From contig CANLAY010000001.1 of NCBI GenBank assembly GCA_947488635.1, positions 1-24,201 on the forward strand: a DNA stretch of 24,201 nt. The letters are read 5' to 3'. Positions within the stretch are counted from its first letter, which is position 1, and the number at the start of each line of letters is the position of its first letter. A program made the translations under genes and the position numbers. The DNA comes from Candidatus Nanopelagicaceae bacterium. Lineage in GTDB: Bacteria; Actinomycetota; Actinomycetes; Nanopelagicales; Nanopelagicaceae. The notes beneath the pieces are model-generated. The model was not told the DNA's origin, searched no databases, and saw only the letters and a program-made list of their open reading frames with translations. This document shows, in pieces, positions 8,676-16,107 of the stretch.

Positions 8676-9428
8676 ATGAGTACACTAGAAATTCGCGGCC
8701 TTAAAGTTTCAGTTGATACTGAGAACGGCCCAGTTGAAATCTTGAAGGGTGTAGACCTAACTATCAAGAGCGGTGAAACCCACGCAATCATGGGACCAAA
8801 CGGCTCTGGTAAATCTACGTTGGCTTACTCAATTGCAGGTCACCCTAAATATCAGATCACTGGTGGCACCGTAACTCTCGATGGTGTTGATCTTCTTGAT
8901 ATGACTGTTGATGAGCGTGCTCGCGCTGGCTTATTCCTTGCAATGCAATATCCCGTAGAAGTACCAGGTGTTTCAGTTTCTAACTTCCTTCGCACTGCGG
9001 CAACTGCACTTCGCGGCGAAGCTCCTAAGTTACGTACTTGGGTTGGCGAAGTTAAGTCAGCTATGTCTGCGCTCAGCATGGATCCTTCTTTCGCTGAACG
9101 TAATGTAAATGAAGGTTTCTCTGGTGGCGAAAAGAAGCGTCATGAAATTATGCAGTTAGAACTACTTAAGCCAAAGATTGCGATCCTTGATGAGACCGAC
9201 TCAGGACTAGATGTTGATGCTCTTCGAATTGTTTCTGAAGGTGTAGTTCGCGCTAAAGCAGATAACGATCTAGGGGTATTGCTAATTACTCACTACACCC
9301 GCATCTTGCGCTACATCAAACCAGACTTCGTACATGTATTTGCTGATGGCCGCATTGTTGAAGAAGGCGGACCAGAGTTAGCTGAAAAGCTAGAAGCAAA
9401 TGGCTATGCCGAGTATGTAAGCAAGTAA
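8676..9428 (+). CDS. sufC: ATPase SufC of the SUF machinery
   Basis: ABC-type ATPase that drives conformational change in SufBCD; it is soluble and not a transporter. In 250 residues it shows the Walker A GPNGSGKS (40-47), the signature SGGEKKR (149-155), the Walker B IAILDETDSG (168-177) with the SUF-typical DETDSGLD, and the switch histidine H206. An AGAGGA ribosome site precedes the ATG. It sits between the ferredoxin and sufS, with 4 bases to the latter. Confidence 0.98.
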   Translation: MSTLEIRGLKVSVDTENGPVEILKGVDLTIKSGETHAIMGPNGSGKSTLAYSIAGHPKYQITGGTVTLDGVDLLDMTVDERARAGLFLAMQYPVEVPGVSVSNFLRTAATALRGEAPKLRTWVGEVKSAMSALSMDPSFAERNVNEGFSGGEKKRHEIMQLELLKPKIAILDETDSGLDVDALRIVSEGVVRAKADNDLGVLLITHYTRILRYIKPDFVHVFADGRIVEEGGPELAEKLEANGYAEYVSK

Positions 9429-9432
9429 AAAG

Positions 9433-10683
9433 ATGGCCTTCGATCCTCGTGTAGTGCGCCAAGATTTTCCAATCTTCAAGCGCACTATTCGCGAGGGCAA
9501 AAGGTTGGTTTATTTGGATTCTGGCGCCACAAGCCAGAAACCGAATTCAGTTATCGAGGCTGAAAGTAATTTCTATCGCATGCACAATGCAGCGGTTCAC
9601 CGAGGTGCGCATCAATTAGCTGAAGAGGCAACTGACGCTTATGAAGGTGCTCGCGAAACCGTGGCTAAATTCTTAGGTGGCAGTGTTGATGAAATCATTT
9701 TCACTAAAGGCGCCACCGAGAGTCTGAACCTACTTGCTTATGCTTTTAGCAATGGCGGTAGCGATAATCGTTTTAATTTGACATCAACAGATCGCATCGT
9801 GGTCACTGAAATGGAACATCACGCAAATTTAATTCCTTGGCAGCAGTTGGCCAAGCGCAGTGGTGCTGAACTCACCTGGTTTGAAGTAACACCTGATGGC
9901 CGCTTAGATCTTTCTAAATTAACTGAAATTATTACCCCAAATACTAAAGTTGTTGCACTAACTCACCAGTCAAACGTTCTGGGCACAGTTAATCCACTTG
10001 CTGCAATAGTTGCTCGTGCTCACGAAGTAGGTGCGGTCGTAGTTCTCGATGCCTGTCAATCTGCGCCGCATATGCCAGTTAACGTCAAAGAGTTAGATGT
10101 TGATTTTCTGACTTTTTCTGGGCATAAGGCGGTAGGCCCAACTGGCATCGGTGTCTTGTGGGGTCGCGCAGAGCTACTTAAAGATTTACCACCATTTCTT
10201 TTCGGTGGGTCAATGATCGAAAACGTAACTATGACTGATGCAACCTGGGCGCCTTCACCAAGACGTCATGAAGCAGGTGTGCCAAATATGGCCCAAGCAG
10301 TTGGCCTAGGTGCGGCGCTTGATTACTTAATGCAAATTGGCATGGATGATATTTACCAGCACGAGCAAGTTTTAGGCAGCTACTTACTTAAGCGCTTACA
10401 GGAGATTCCTGATCTGAAACTTGTTGGCCCACTTGAAATGGTTGAACGCGGGGCAGTGGCCTCATTTACCTTTGGCGACATTCATCCACATGACTTAGGC
10501 CAGTACCTAGATTCGCAAGGAATTGCAGTTCGTACTGGTCATCACTGTGCTTGGCCACTAACTCGCAAGTTAGGCGTGCAAGCTACAACTCGGGCCTCTC
10601 TATATCTTTACAACGACGAGCAAGATGTAGATGCGCTTATCGAAGGAATTCTCGGAGCCCAAAAGTATTTCGGTGATAGGTAA
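9433..10683 (+). CDS. sufS: Cysteine desulfurase SufS
   Basis: Pyridoxal-phosphate enzyme converting cysteine to alanine and leaving a persulfide on its active-site cysteine as sulfur donor for cluster assembly. The 416-residue protein has TEMEHHANLIPW (125-136), DACQSAPH (206-213), the PLP lysine K232 in SGHKAVGPTG, and RTGHHCAWPL (367-376) with the persulfide cysteine C372, which identifies the group II (SufS) type. Its TAA shares a base with the sufU ATG, consistent with the usual SufS-SufU pairing. Confidence 0.97.
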   Translation: MAFDPRVVRQDFPIFKRTIREGKRLVYLDSGATSQKPNSVIEAESNFYRMHNAAVHRGAHQLAEEATDAYEGARETVAKFLGGSVDEIIFTKGATESLNLLAYAFSNGGSDNRFNLTSTDRIVVTEMEHHANLIPWQQLAKRSGAELTWFEVTPDGRLDLSKLTEIITPNTKVVALTHQSNVLGTVNPLAAIVARAHEVGAVVVLDACQSAPHMPVNVKELDVDFLTFSGHKAVGPTGIGVLWGRAELLKDLPPFLFGGSMIENVTMTDATWAPSPRRHEAGVPNMAQAVGLGAALDYLMQIGMDDIYQHEQVLGSYLLKRLQEIPDLKLVGPLEMVERGAVASFTFGDIHPHDLGQYLDSQGIAVRTGHHCAWPLTRKLGVQATTRASLYLYNDEQDVDALIEGILGAQKYFGDR

Positions 10684-11123
10684 TGCAATTAGATAGCCTC
10701 TATCAAGAAGTCATCCTTGATCATTACAAGCGTCCGCAGCATAAGGGTTTAGCCGCTACTTACGATGCACAGGTGCATCATGTAAATCCCAGCTGTGGCG
10801 ATGAGATAACTCTTAACGTAGCTCTCGACGGCGATAAAGTGGCAGCAATTACCTGGGATGGCGTAGGTTGTTCAATCTCGCAGGCCAGCGTTTCGATCTT
10901 GAGTGATTTATTGTTAGGCAAAAGCATTTCTGAGGCAGATCTGATTCTTAATAATTTCACTGAATTAATGCAGAGCAAGGGCACCATGGTCGGAGACGAT
11001 GCGATTCTTGAAGATGCCGTTGCCATGGCTGGCGTCTCAAAGTTTCCGGCTCGAATCAAGTGCGCGTTACTGGGCTGGATGGCCTATAAAGATGCAGTTG
11101 TGCAAGCTCAAGCCAAGTTATAG
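10683..11123 (+). CDS. sufU: Sulfur-transfer protein SufU (IscU-like)
   Basis: Zinc-binding protein that takes sulfur from the SufS persulfide and passes it to SufBCD, as in Gram-positive SUF systems. The 146-residue protein keeps the IscU-fold ligands: C38 and D40 in NPSCGD, C63 in VGCSISQAS, and C127 in IKCALLGW. The spacing between the second and third cysteines is long, as in SufU rather than IscU. The start is the TAATG overlap with sufS. A 44-base gap follows before sufT. Confidence 0.96.
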   Translation: MQLDSLYQEVILDHYKRPQHKGLAATYDAQVHHVNPSCGDEITLNVALDGDKVAAITWDGVGCSISQASVSILSDLLLGKSISEADLILNNFTELMQSKGTMVGDDAILEDAVAMAGVSKFPARIKCALLGWMAYKDAVVQAQAKL

Positions 11124-11167
11124 ATAGACTTCCGACTAGTTCATAGAAGATAAATAGGGGATATGCG

Positions 11168-11479
11168 ATGACAGCAGCGATTGATGATGTAACCGAGGCG
11201 ATGAAGGATGTAGTTGATCCTGAGCTCGGCATCAATGTGGTTGACCTAGGCTTGATTTACGATGTCATGGTCGATGAAAACAATATCGCGATTTTGAATA
11301 TGACTCTTACTTCAGCCGCCTGCCCGCTTCAAGATGTAATTGAAGATCAGACTCGTCAAGCACTTGCCCCCCTTACTAGCGATGTGAAAATCAATTGGGT
11401 ATGGATGCCGCCTTGGGGTCCAGATAAGATTTCTGACGACGGAAGAGATCAGCTGCGCGCTCTCGGCTTCACGGTTTGA
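11168..11479 (+). CDS. sufT: SufT, DUF59/MIP18-family Fe-S maturation factor
   Basis: Small 103-residue protein of the DUF59 family, whose members help deliver Fe-S clusters to client proteins. The characteristic DPELGINVVDLGLIY lies at residues 17-31, followed by MTLTSAACP with a conserved cysteine and a WVWMPPWGPD segment near the end. An AGGGG site stands about 8 bases before the ATG. Its position at the end of the suf cluster is typical of Actinobacteria. The molecular role is inferred from the family. Confidence 0.94.
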   Translation: MTAAIDDVTEAMKDVVDPELGINVVDLGLIYDVMVDENNIAILNMTLTSAACPLQDVIEDQTRQALAPLTSDVKINWVWMPPWGPDKISDDGRDQLRALGFTV

Positions 11480-11482
11480 TAA

Positions 11483-13354
11483 ATGTCTAACCAAGCCGTC
11501 TGGATGACCTTTCGGTCCATGACCGCAGATCCATCAGTAAAAAATCAGAAGTTAAAGCCAGGTACCGTTAAGCGAATCGTCTCCTATTCCAAACCATATA
11601 AGACTTACATAACTATTTTCTTAATCACCGTTGTTATTGAAGCGTTTCTAATTGTTACTTCGCCGCTCTTGCTTCGTGAATTAATTGATAAAGGTGTGAT
11701 TCCCAAAGATGGCGCTTTAGTTACCAAGTTAGCTTTAGCGGTTGCTTTCATCGCAATTTTCGATTCACTCATTAGCATCTTTGGTCGCTGGTTCTCGGCT
11801 CGAATCGGTGAAGGTCTCATCTACGACTTACGCTCAGAAGTTTTTGAACATGTTCAAAAGCAATCTGTCGCTTTCTTTACGCGCACCCAGACCGGCGCAC
11901 TCATTTCGCGAATCAATTCCGATGTCATTGGCGCGCAGCAGGCCTTTACTGCCACTCTCTCTGGCGTGCTGAGCAACTCAGTGAGTTTGGTCTTGGTAAT
12001 TGGCACAATGCTTGTTCTGTCGTGGCAGATCACGATTGTTTCGCTGCTGCTTTTACCGCTATTTCTTATCCCTACTAAATGGGTCGGAAAGAAGTTGCAA
12101 TCTCTAACCCGGCAGTCATTTAACGTAAATGCTGAAATGTCTTCAACGATGACTGAGCGTTTTAATGTTTCTGGTGCCATGTTGGTTTCGCTTTATGGCC
12201 GACAGAGCGATGAAAAAAACTATTTCCGCTCCCGAGCCCGTAAGGTTGCAGATATCGGCATTGAGATCGCGTTACTTAACCGAATCTTCTTTATCGCACT
12301 AACCAGCATTGCCGCTGTTGCTACTGCAATTGCTTATGGCATTGGTGGGCACCTTGCGATTAATGGCACGGTAACTGTCGGAACATTGTTAGCGATTACG
12401 GCTTTGTTAGCGCGCCTTTACGGACCACTTACTGCTCTTTCTAATGTACGTATCGATGTTATGACAGCGCTAGTTTCCTTTGAACGCATCTTCGAAGTTT
12501 TAGATCTTGCACCGATGGTGCAAGATCGCCCCAATGCTAAAGAATTAGTTGGCAAAGATTTCGCGATTGATTTTAAAAGTGTTTCGTTTGCATATCCAAA
12601 AGCTGAAGAAATTTCGCTTTCATCTCTTGAGTCAGTGGCAAAACCTGAAACTGTTGAAAGTGGCGTAGTTCTAAATGGGCTAACTTTCACAGCCAAGCCA
12701 GGAACTATGACTGCTCTGGTTGGTCCATCTGGGGCAGGTAAGACCACAATCAGCGCGCTAGTTCCACGTCTTTACGATGTGACAGACGGATCAATTGAAG
12801 TTGGTGGCATTGATATTCGCGATCTGACCATGAATTCACTACGCGAGAACATTGGCGTGGTAATGCAAGATGCGCATTTGTTCCATGACACGATCGGTGA
12901 AAATCTGCGTTACGCAAAACCGGATGCGACCGAAGCAGAAATGCAGGCAGCCTGCGAGGCAGCGCAAATCTGGTCTTTAGTTGCTTCGTTACCAAACGGT
13001 TTTGACACAATGGTGGGAGAGCGTGGACATCGCTTATCTGGCGGCGAAAAGCAGCGCTTAGCAATTGCTCGATTACTTTTGAAATCTCCACAGGTAGTAA
13101 TCCTCGATGAAGCAACTGCGCATTTGGACTCGGAGAACGAAGCTCTGGTCCATCAAGCCCTGAGCGCTGCACTAAAGGGTCGCACTAGTTTGGTAATTGC
13201 GCACCGACTGAGCACTGTGCGTGATGCGGATCAGATTTTGGTCCTCGAAAAAGGCATCATTGTTGAACGTGGCACTCACGATGATTTAGTTTCGAAAAAT
13301 GGTTTATATGCCGAACTTTACAATCGCCAGGATTTATCTGGATCTGCGGATTAG
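11483..13354 (+). CDS. ABC exporter, fused permease and ATPase
   Basis: A 623-residue half-transporter expected to act as a dimer in the cytoplasmic membrane. The N-terminal part has about six membrane segments (within residues 40-320). The ATPase domain has Walker A GPSGAGKT (414-421), the HLF segment of the Q-loop region, signature LSGGEKQR (518-525), Walker B VVILDE (538-543) and a switch histidine in IAHRLS. The substrate cannot be told from sequence. The ATG at 11483 follows the sufT stop by 3 bases without a clear ribosome site; ATGs at codons 8 or 13 are alternatives. The spacing suggests suf operon read-through, so a link to sulfur or Fe-S metabolism is possible but unproven. The 3' end overlaps SURF1 tail to tail by 21 bases. 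Confidence 0.93.
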   Translation: MSNQAVWMTFRSMTADPSVKNQKLKPGTVKRIVSYSKPYKTYITIFLITVVIEAFLIVTSPLLLRELIDKGVIPKDGALVTKLALAVAFIAIFDSLISIFGRWFSARIGEGLIYDLRSEVFEHVQKQSVAFFTRTQTGALISRINSDVIGAQQAFTATLSGVLSNSVSLVLVIGTMLVLSWQITIVSLLLLPLFLIPTKWVGKKLQSLTRQSFNVNAEMSSTMTERFNVSGAMLVSLYGRQSDEKNYFRSRARKVADIGIEIALLNRIFFIALTSIAAVATAIAYGIGGHLAINGTVTVGTLLAITALLARLYGPLTALSNVRIDVMTALVSFERIFEVLDLAPMVQDRPNAKELVGKDFAIDFKSVSFAYPKAEEISLSSLESVAKPETVESGVVLNGLTFTAKPGTMTALVGPSGAGKTTISALVPRLYDVTDGSIEVGGIDIRDLTMNSLRENIGVVMQDAHLFHDTIGENLRYAKPDATEAEMQAACEAAQIWSLVASLPNGFDTMVGERGHRLSGGEKQRLAIARLLLKSPQVVILDEATAHLDSENEALVHQALSAALKGRTSLVIAHRLSTVRDADQILVLEKGIIVERGTHDDLVSKNGLYAELYNRQDLSGSAD

Positions 13355-14026
13355 AATTCTTCCGTAACCAACTAAGCCGGCAAAGAAAACCCATTGCAGT
13401 GCGTATGCCATATGCGGGCCATCACTAAGTTCAGGCAATTGCGCTGCAACGCTCGGCGTTAGTTCACTCGTTGATCCATTGAGTAAGTCCAGATAAAAAC
13501 CTTCGGTAACAACTTCCTGCTGCGCATTCCATTTACTGATTAAGCCAGTTCCATTAGGTGGTAGCGCAAAGAATGATCCGCGCGGCAGTGATGTATCTAA
13601 TCGAAGGCGACCAGAAACCTCAACCTCACCAGTTGGCGTTGAGGGAATCACTGGTGCTGTTAAGGCATCTTTGCCAGCGACCAACCAACCGCGATCAACC
13701 CAGAACTGCTGACCACTTGACGTTACAAAAAGTGTGAGAAACTCAAAACCATATTTACCTTCGAAGTATCTATTGCGTAGCAGGATAGTTTGACCAGCAT
13801 CGAATGAGCCAGTTGTACTTACTGTGCGCCATTCATTCTTAACTAAATCGCTAGCTGCCAAGGCCAGAGAAATATTTGGCGCTGCAATGTTTGCTTCAAT
13901 CATGGAGTTACGCGCATGTCGGTCGACGCCACGATGGTATTGCCATTGCGCGGCGATTAAGCAGAGACAGATAAGTGCGAGCGCCACAAGTGACTTGAGA
14001 AAAACAAATTTTTCACGAGCGCGCAT
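13334..14026 (-). CDS. SURF1-family cytochrome oxidase assembly protein
   Basis: Membrane protein of the SURF1/Shy1 family, which assists cytochrome c oxidase assembly, probably at haem a insertion. The 230 residues show the canonical layout: an N-terminal membrane helix (about 10-27) ending in WQYHRG, a large external domain with LLRNRYFEGKYGFEFLT and FWVDRGWL, and a C-terminal helix (about 207-225) after MAYALQW. A TAGAAT box 6 bases upstream of the ATG suggests its own leaderless promoter although it lies 26 bases behind the DUF3099 gene. It fits functionally with ctaA elsewhere in the window. Confidence 0.92.
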   Translation of the reverse strand: MRAREKFVFLKSLVALALICLCLIAAQWQYHRGVDRHARNSMIEANIAAPNISLALAASDLVKNEWRTVSTTGSFDAGQTILLRNRYFEGKYGFEFLTLFVTSSGQQFWVDRGWLVAGKDALTAPVIPSTPTGEVEVSGRLRLDTSLPRGSFFALPPNGTGLISKWNAQQEVVTEGFYLDLLNGSTSELTPSVAAQLPELSDGPHMAYALQWVFFAGLVGYGRILIRRSR

Positions 14027-14032
14027 AACCAG

Positions 14033-14038
14033 ATTCTA
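14033..14038 (-). promoter_or_regulatory. -10-like box for leaderless SURF1 transcript
   Basis: On the minus strand TAGAAT is followed by CTGGTT and then the ATG of the SURF1 gene. The hexamer is one base from TATAAT and the 6-base spacing is that expected when transcription starts at the start codon. No Shine-Dalgarno is visible. Confidence 0.5.
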
Positions 14039-14052
14039 ATCGTAGTTCGAGC

Positions 14053-14319
14053 TTAAGAAATCGAGCGACGTTTCTCTTTGATTACAGCTCTACCAGGCGC
14101 CATTGTTTCGCGCCCAGCATTTGCGATTACTACTGCAATATAAGGCAGTCCTATTGCGCCAGCTAGGAAGAACCAGCGAAATGGACTTGGCGTAATCACG
14201 GTAAGGATGAAACAAAGAGTGCGGACCATCATTGAGATGAAATATCTTTTCTGGCGAGCTCCTTGATCACCGCTCAAACCAGGTTGGGCGTTGGTTACGT
14301 CATAAATCTCTTCAGCCAT
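14053..14319 (-). CDS. DUF3099-family small membrane protein
   Basis: An 88-residue protein matching the actinobacterial DUF3099 family: a short polar N-terminus, the family-typical [13 protein letters not shown] (22-34), two membrane segments (about 29-45 and 48-67) and a basic C-terminal tail rich in R and K. The function of the family is not known to me. It lies 26 bases before SURF1 on the same strand and is divergent from fabG. A TACTCT box 6 bases before the ATG suggests a leaderless mRNA. Confidence 0.88.
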   Translation of the reverse strand: MAEEIYDVTNAQPGLSGDQGARQKRYFISMMVRTLCFILTVITPSPFRWFFLAGAIGLPYIAVVIANAGRETMAPGRAVIKEKRRSIS

Positions 14320-14325
14320 GTGCCT

Positions 14326-14331
14326 AGAGTA
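14326..14331 (-). promoter_or_regulatory. -10-like box for leaderless DUF3099 transcript
   Basis: The minus strand reads TACTCT, AGGCAC, ATG. This is the TANNNT hexamer placed 6 bases before the start codon, with no ribosome site between. Confidence 0.45.
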
Positions 14332-14364
14332 GATGTGTTCTTAGGTTTACGCAGAAGTAACGAG

Positions 14365-14370
14365 TAGCCT
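14365..14370 (+). promoter_or_regulatory. -10-like box for fabG
   Basis: TAGCCT lies 8 bases before the ATG at 14379, with TTAGGT (14341-14346) 18 bases upstream as a weak -35. If used, it gives a leaderless or near-leaderless fabG transcript and excludes the TTG at 14370, which it overlaps. Confidence 0.35.
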
Positions 14371-14378
14371 TGCCGACT

Positions 14379-15083
14379 ATGAGCGCAATCGCATTGGTAA
14401 CTGGCGGCAATCGCGGCATAGGTTCGGCAATCGCTAAATCTCTAACGGCGGCCGGCTATACGGTAATCGTCACCTATCGATCTGGGCCAGCGCCGGCTGA
14501 ATATAAATCGGTACAGATGGATGTCACTTCAACCGAAAGCGTAGATGCTGGGTTTGACTTAATTGAGCAAACTTGGGGCGCACCAGAGATTGTGGTGTGC
14601 AATGCAGGCGTCACTAAAGACACGCTATCGATGCGCATGAGTGATGAAGATTTTGAAGATGTTATTGATGCCAATCTAACAGGCGCATTTCGTGCTGCCC
14701 GTCGAGCAACAAAAGGGTTATTGAAATTAAGACGTGGTCGGCTGATTTTCATTGGTTCAGTTGTTGGACTTTCTGGTTCCGCCGGGCAAGTTAATTACTC
14801 TGCAAGCAAAGCTGGCTTAGTTGGAATGGCACGATCTTTTGCTCGCGAATTAGGAAGCCGTGGCATCACTGCCAATGTTGTGGCACCCGGTTTTGTTGAG
14901 ACAGATATGACCGCCACCTTGGATGAAAAACGACGTGATGAGATTGCTAAATCAGTACCGATGCAACGTTTTTGTTCAGCTGAAGAAATTGCCGACGTAG
15001 TAACTTTCTTAGCATCGCCACAAGCAAGCTATATAACTGGTGCAGTAATTCCAGTTGATGGCGGATTAGGAATGGGTCACTAA
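14379..15083 (+). CDS. fabG: 3-oxoacyl-[ACP] reductase FabG
   Basis: NADPH-dependent short-chain dehydrogenase reducing 3-oxoacyl-ACP to 3-hydroxyacyl-ACP in type II fatty-acid synthesis. The 234-residue protein (from ATG 14379) starts directly with the nucleotide-binding strand and TGGNRGIG, then has the NAG motif, the catalytic serine in FIGS and the YSASK tyrosine-lysine pair 13 residues later, and ends in GAVIPVDGGLGMGH. A TTG three codons upstream would also be open, but the ATG fits family length and the TAGCCT box better. fabI begins two bases after the stop, the same order as mycobacterial mabA-inhA, so the two reductases probably act in one elongation cycle. Confidence 0.93.
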   Translation: MSAIALVTGGNRGIGSAIAKSLTAAGYTVIVTYRSGPAPAEYKSVQMDVTSTESVDAGFDLIEQTWGAPEIVVCNAGVTKDTLSMRMSDEDFEDVIDANLTGAFRAARRATKGLLKLRRGRLIFIGSVVGLSGSAGQVNYSASKAGLVGMARSFARELGSRGITANVVAPGFVETDMTATLDEKRRDEIAKSVPMQRFCSAEEIADVVTFLASPQASYITGAVIPVDGGLGMGH

Positions 15084-15085
15084 TT

Positions 15086-15850
15086 ATGGGAATTCTGGCC
15101 GGTAAGAAAATATTAGTAACTGGTGTTTTAACTGATGCCTCGATCGCTTTTCATATTGCGCGTTTAGCCCAAGAAGAAGGCGCCACCGTAATCTTGTCTT
15201 CTTATGGTCGAGTAATGTCGCTAACCACACGCATTGCTGGTCGATTGCCGCAACCGGCCCCAGTGATTGAACTTGATGTAACAAATGATGCTGATTTAGC
15301 TGCACTTGAATCTCGAGTACGCGAACATGTTGATGGTCTCGATGGGGTAGTGCATTCAATTGGTTTTGCACCAGAGGCTGCCCTTGGTGGTAATTTCTTA
15401 AACACCGAGTGGGCTGATGTCGCAACTGCAATGCAGGTCTCGGCGTATTCATTTAAGTCACTTGCTATGGCAACTCGTCCGTTATTCACTGGTGGGGCAT
15501 CGATCGTGGGCCTTGATTTCGATGCCACAGTTGCGTGGCCAAAGTATGACTGGATGGGCGTGGCCAAAGCTGCGCTTGAATCTACTTCGCGCTATTTAGC
15601 TCGTGATTTAGGTGCGGAAAATATTCGCGTTAATTTAGTTGCGGCCGGGCCAATTAAAACTATGGCAGCAAAAGCAATTCCTGGATTTTCAGATTTTGAA
15701 GAGGTCTGGAACTCGCGTTCCCCATTAGCTTGGGATGTAACTGATCCAGTGCCAGCTGCTCAAGCAGTTGTAGCGCTGCTATCTGATTGGTTCCCAAAGA
15801 CCACCGGCGAGATCATCCACGTCGACGGTGGCGTCCATGCGATGGGCTAG
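15086..15850 (+). CDS. fabI: Enoyl-[ACP] reductase, InhA/FabI type
   Basis: NADH-dependent enzyme reducing trans-2-enoyl-ACP, the last step of the elongation cycle. The 254-residue protein is closest in appearance to actinobacterial InhA: GKKILVTGVLTDASIA at the N-terminus (the modified glycine motif of this subfamily), VVHSIGFAP (88-96), GLDFDATVAWPKYDWMGVAK (142-161) with catalytic Y154 and K161, then AAGPIKTMAAKAIPGF and GEIIHVDGGVHAMG at the end. The spacing of Y and K (seven residues) separates it from FabG-like reductases. It is translated right behind fabG. Confidence 0.95.
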   Translation: MGILAGKKILVTGVLTDASIAFHIARLAQEEGATVILSSYGRVMSLTTRIAGRLPQPAPVIELDVTNDADLAALESRVREHVDGLDGVVHSIGFAPEAALGGNFLNTEWADVATAMQVSAYSFKSLAMATRPLFTGGASIVGLDFDATVAWPKYDWMGVAKAALESTSRYLARDLGAENIRVNLVAAGPIKTMAAKAIPGFSDFEEVWNSRSPLAWDVTDPVPAAQAVVALLSDWFPKTTGEIIHVDGGVHAMG

Positions 15851-15894
15851 ATGGAGCTGCTCACGCTCAATTTCGCCTTTGCCCAACCCTCTAG

Positions 15895-15900
15895 TACCCT
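15895..15900 (+). promoter_or_regulatory. Possible -10 box for the infC leader transcript
   Basis: TACCCT fits TANNNT and would place the 5' end near 15907, just before the first hairpin of the infC leader. No convincing -35 is visible, so this is a weak call. Confidence 0.3.
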
Positions 15901-15906
15901 TTGCCA

Positions 15907-16107
15907 CAGACCAGTAGTTCGCTACTGCAAGAGGAGTTACCGCTCCCACCTAAGAATCTTCTAGATTCCTGGTAAGTCGTGAGTTCAACTTAGTTGAAGC
16001 CTTTTCAACTGAAATTGAGCTCCTTCGCGGTTGCTTATTTTGCATGGCGCGGTTACTGAGCGCGAAGTACCAGCAAACCAAAAGCAAACCGAAATAGAGG
16101 AGCAAAT
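15907..16107 (+). ncRNA. Structured 5' leader of the infC-rpmI-rplT operon
   Basis: The 257-base gap between fabI and infC has several strong inverted repeats. (a) CAGTAG-TTCG-CTACTG at 15912-15927 is a 6-bp stem with a UUCG tetraloop. (b) GAATC/GATTC forms a small stem near 15955-15967. (c) A long hairpin at 15981-16022 has an outer stem GAGTTCAA/TTGAGCTC (one G-U), a small C/AA internal loop, and an inner stem TTAGTTGAA/TTCAACTGA around GCCTT. (d) CTTCGCG (16023-16029) pairs with CGCGAAG (16061-16067). GCTCCT (16019-16024), shared by stems c and d, is also complementary to the infC Shine-Dalgarno AGGAGC (16098-16103). L20 or IF3 commonly autoregulate this operon, so a translational or attenuation control element is likely. 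It does not match a leader family I can name. Confidence 0.6.

Noticed and set aside
12750..13172. A 140-codon minus-strand frame inside the ABC exporter.
   Set aside because: It lies wholly opposite the conserved ATPase domain and shows no family features; a shadow frame.
15851..15964. A 37-codon open frame directly after the fabI stop.
   Set aside because: No ribosome site, no recognisable sequence, and it crosses the likely infC promoter and first hairpin; most likely chance.
16044..16097. A 17-codon open frame ([17 protein letters not shown]) ending at the infC Shine-Dalgarno, a possible leader peptide.
   Set aside because: No ribosome site precedes its ATG and it lies within the structured leader; nothing beyond position supports translation.
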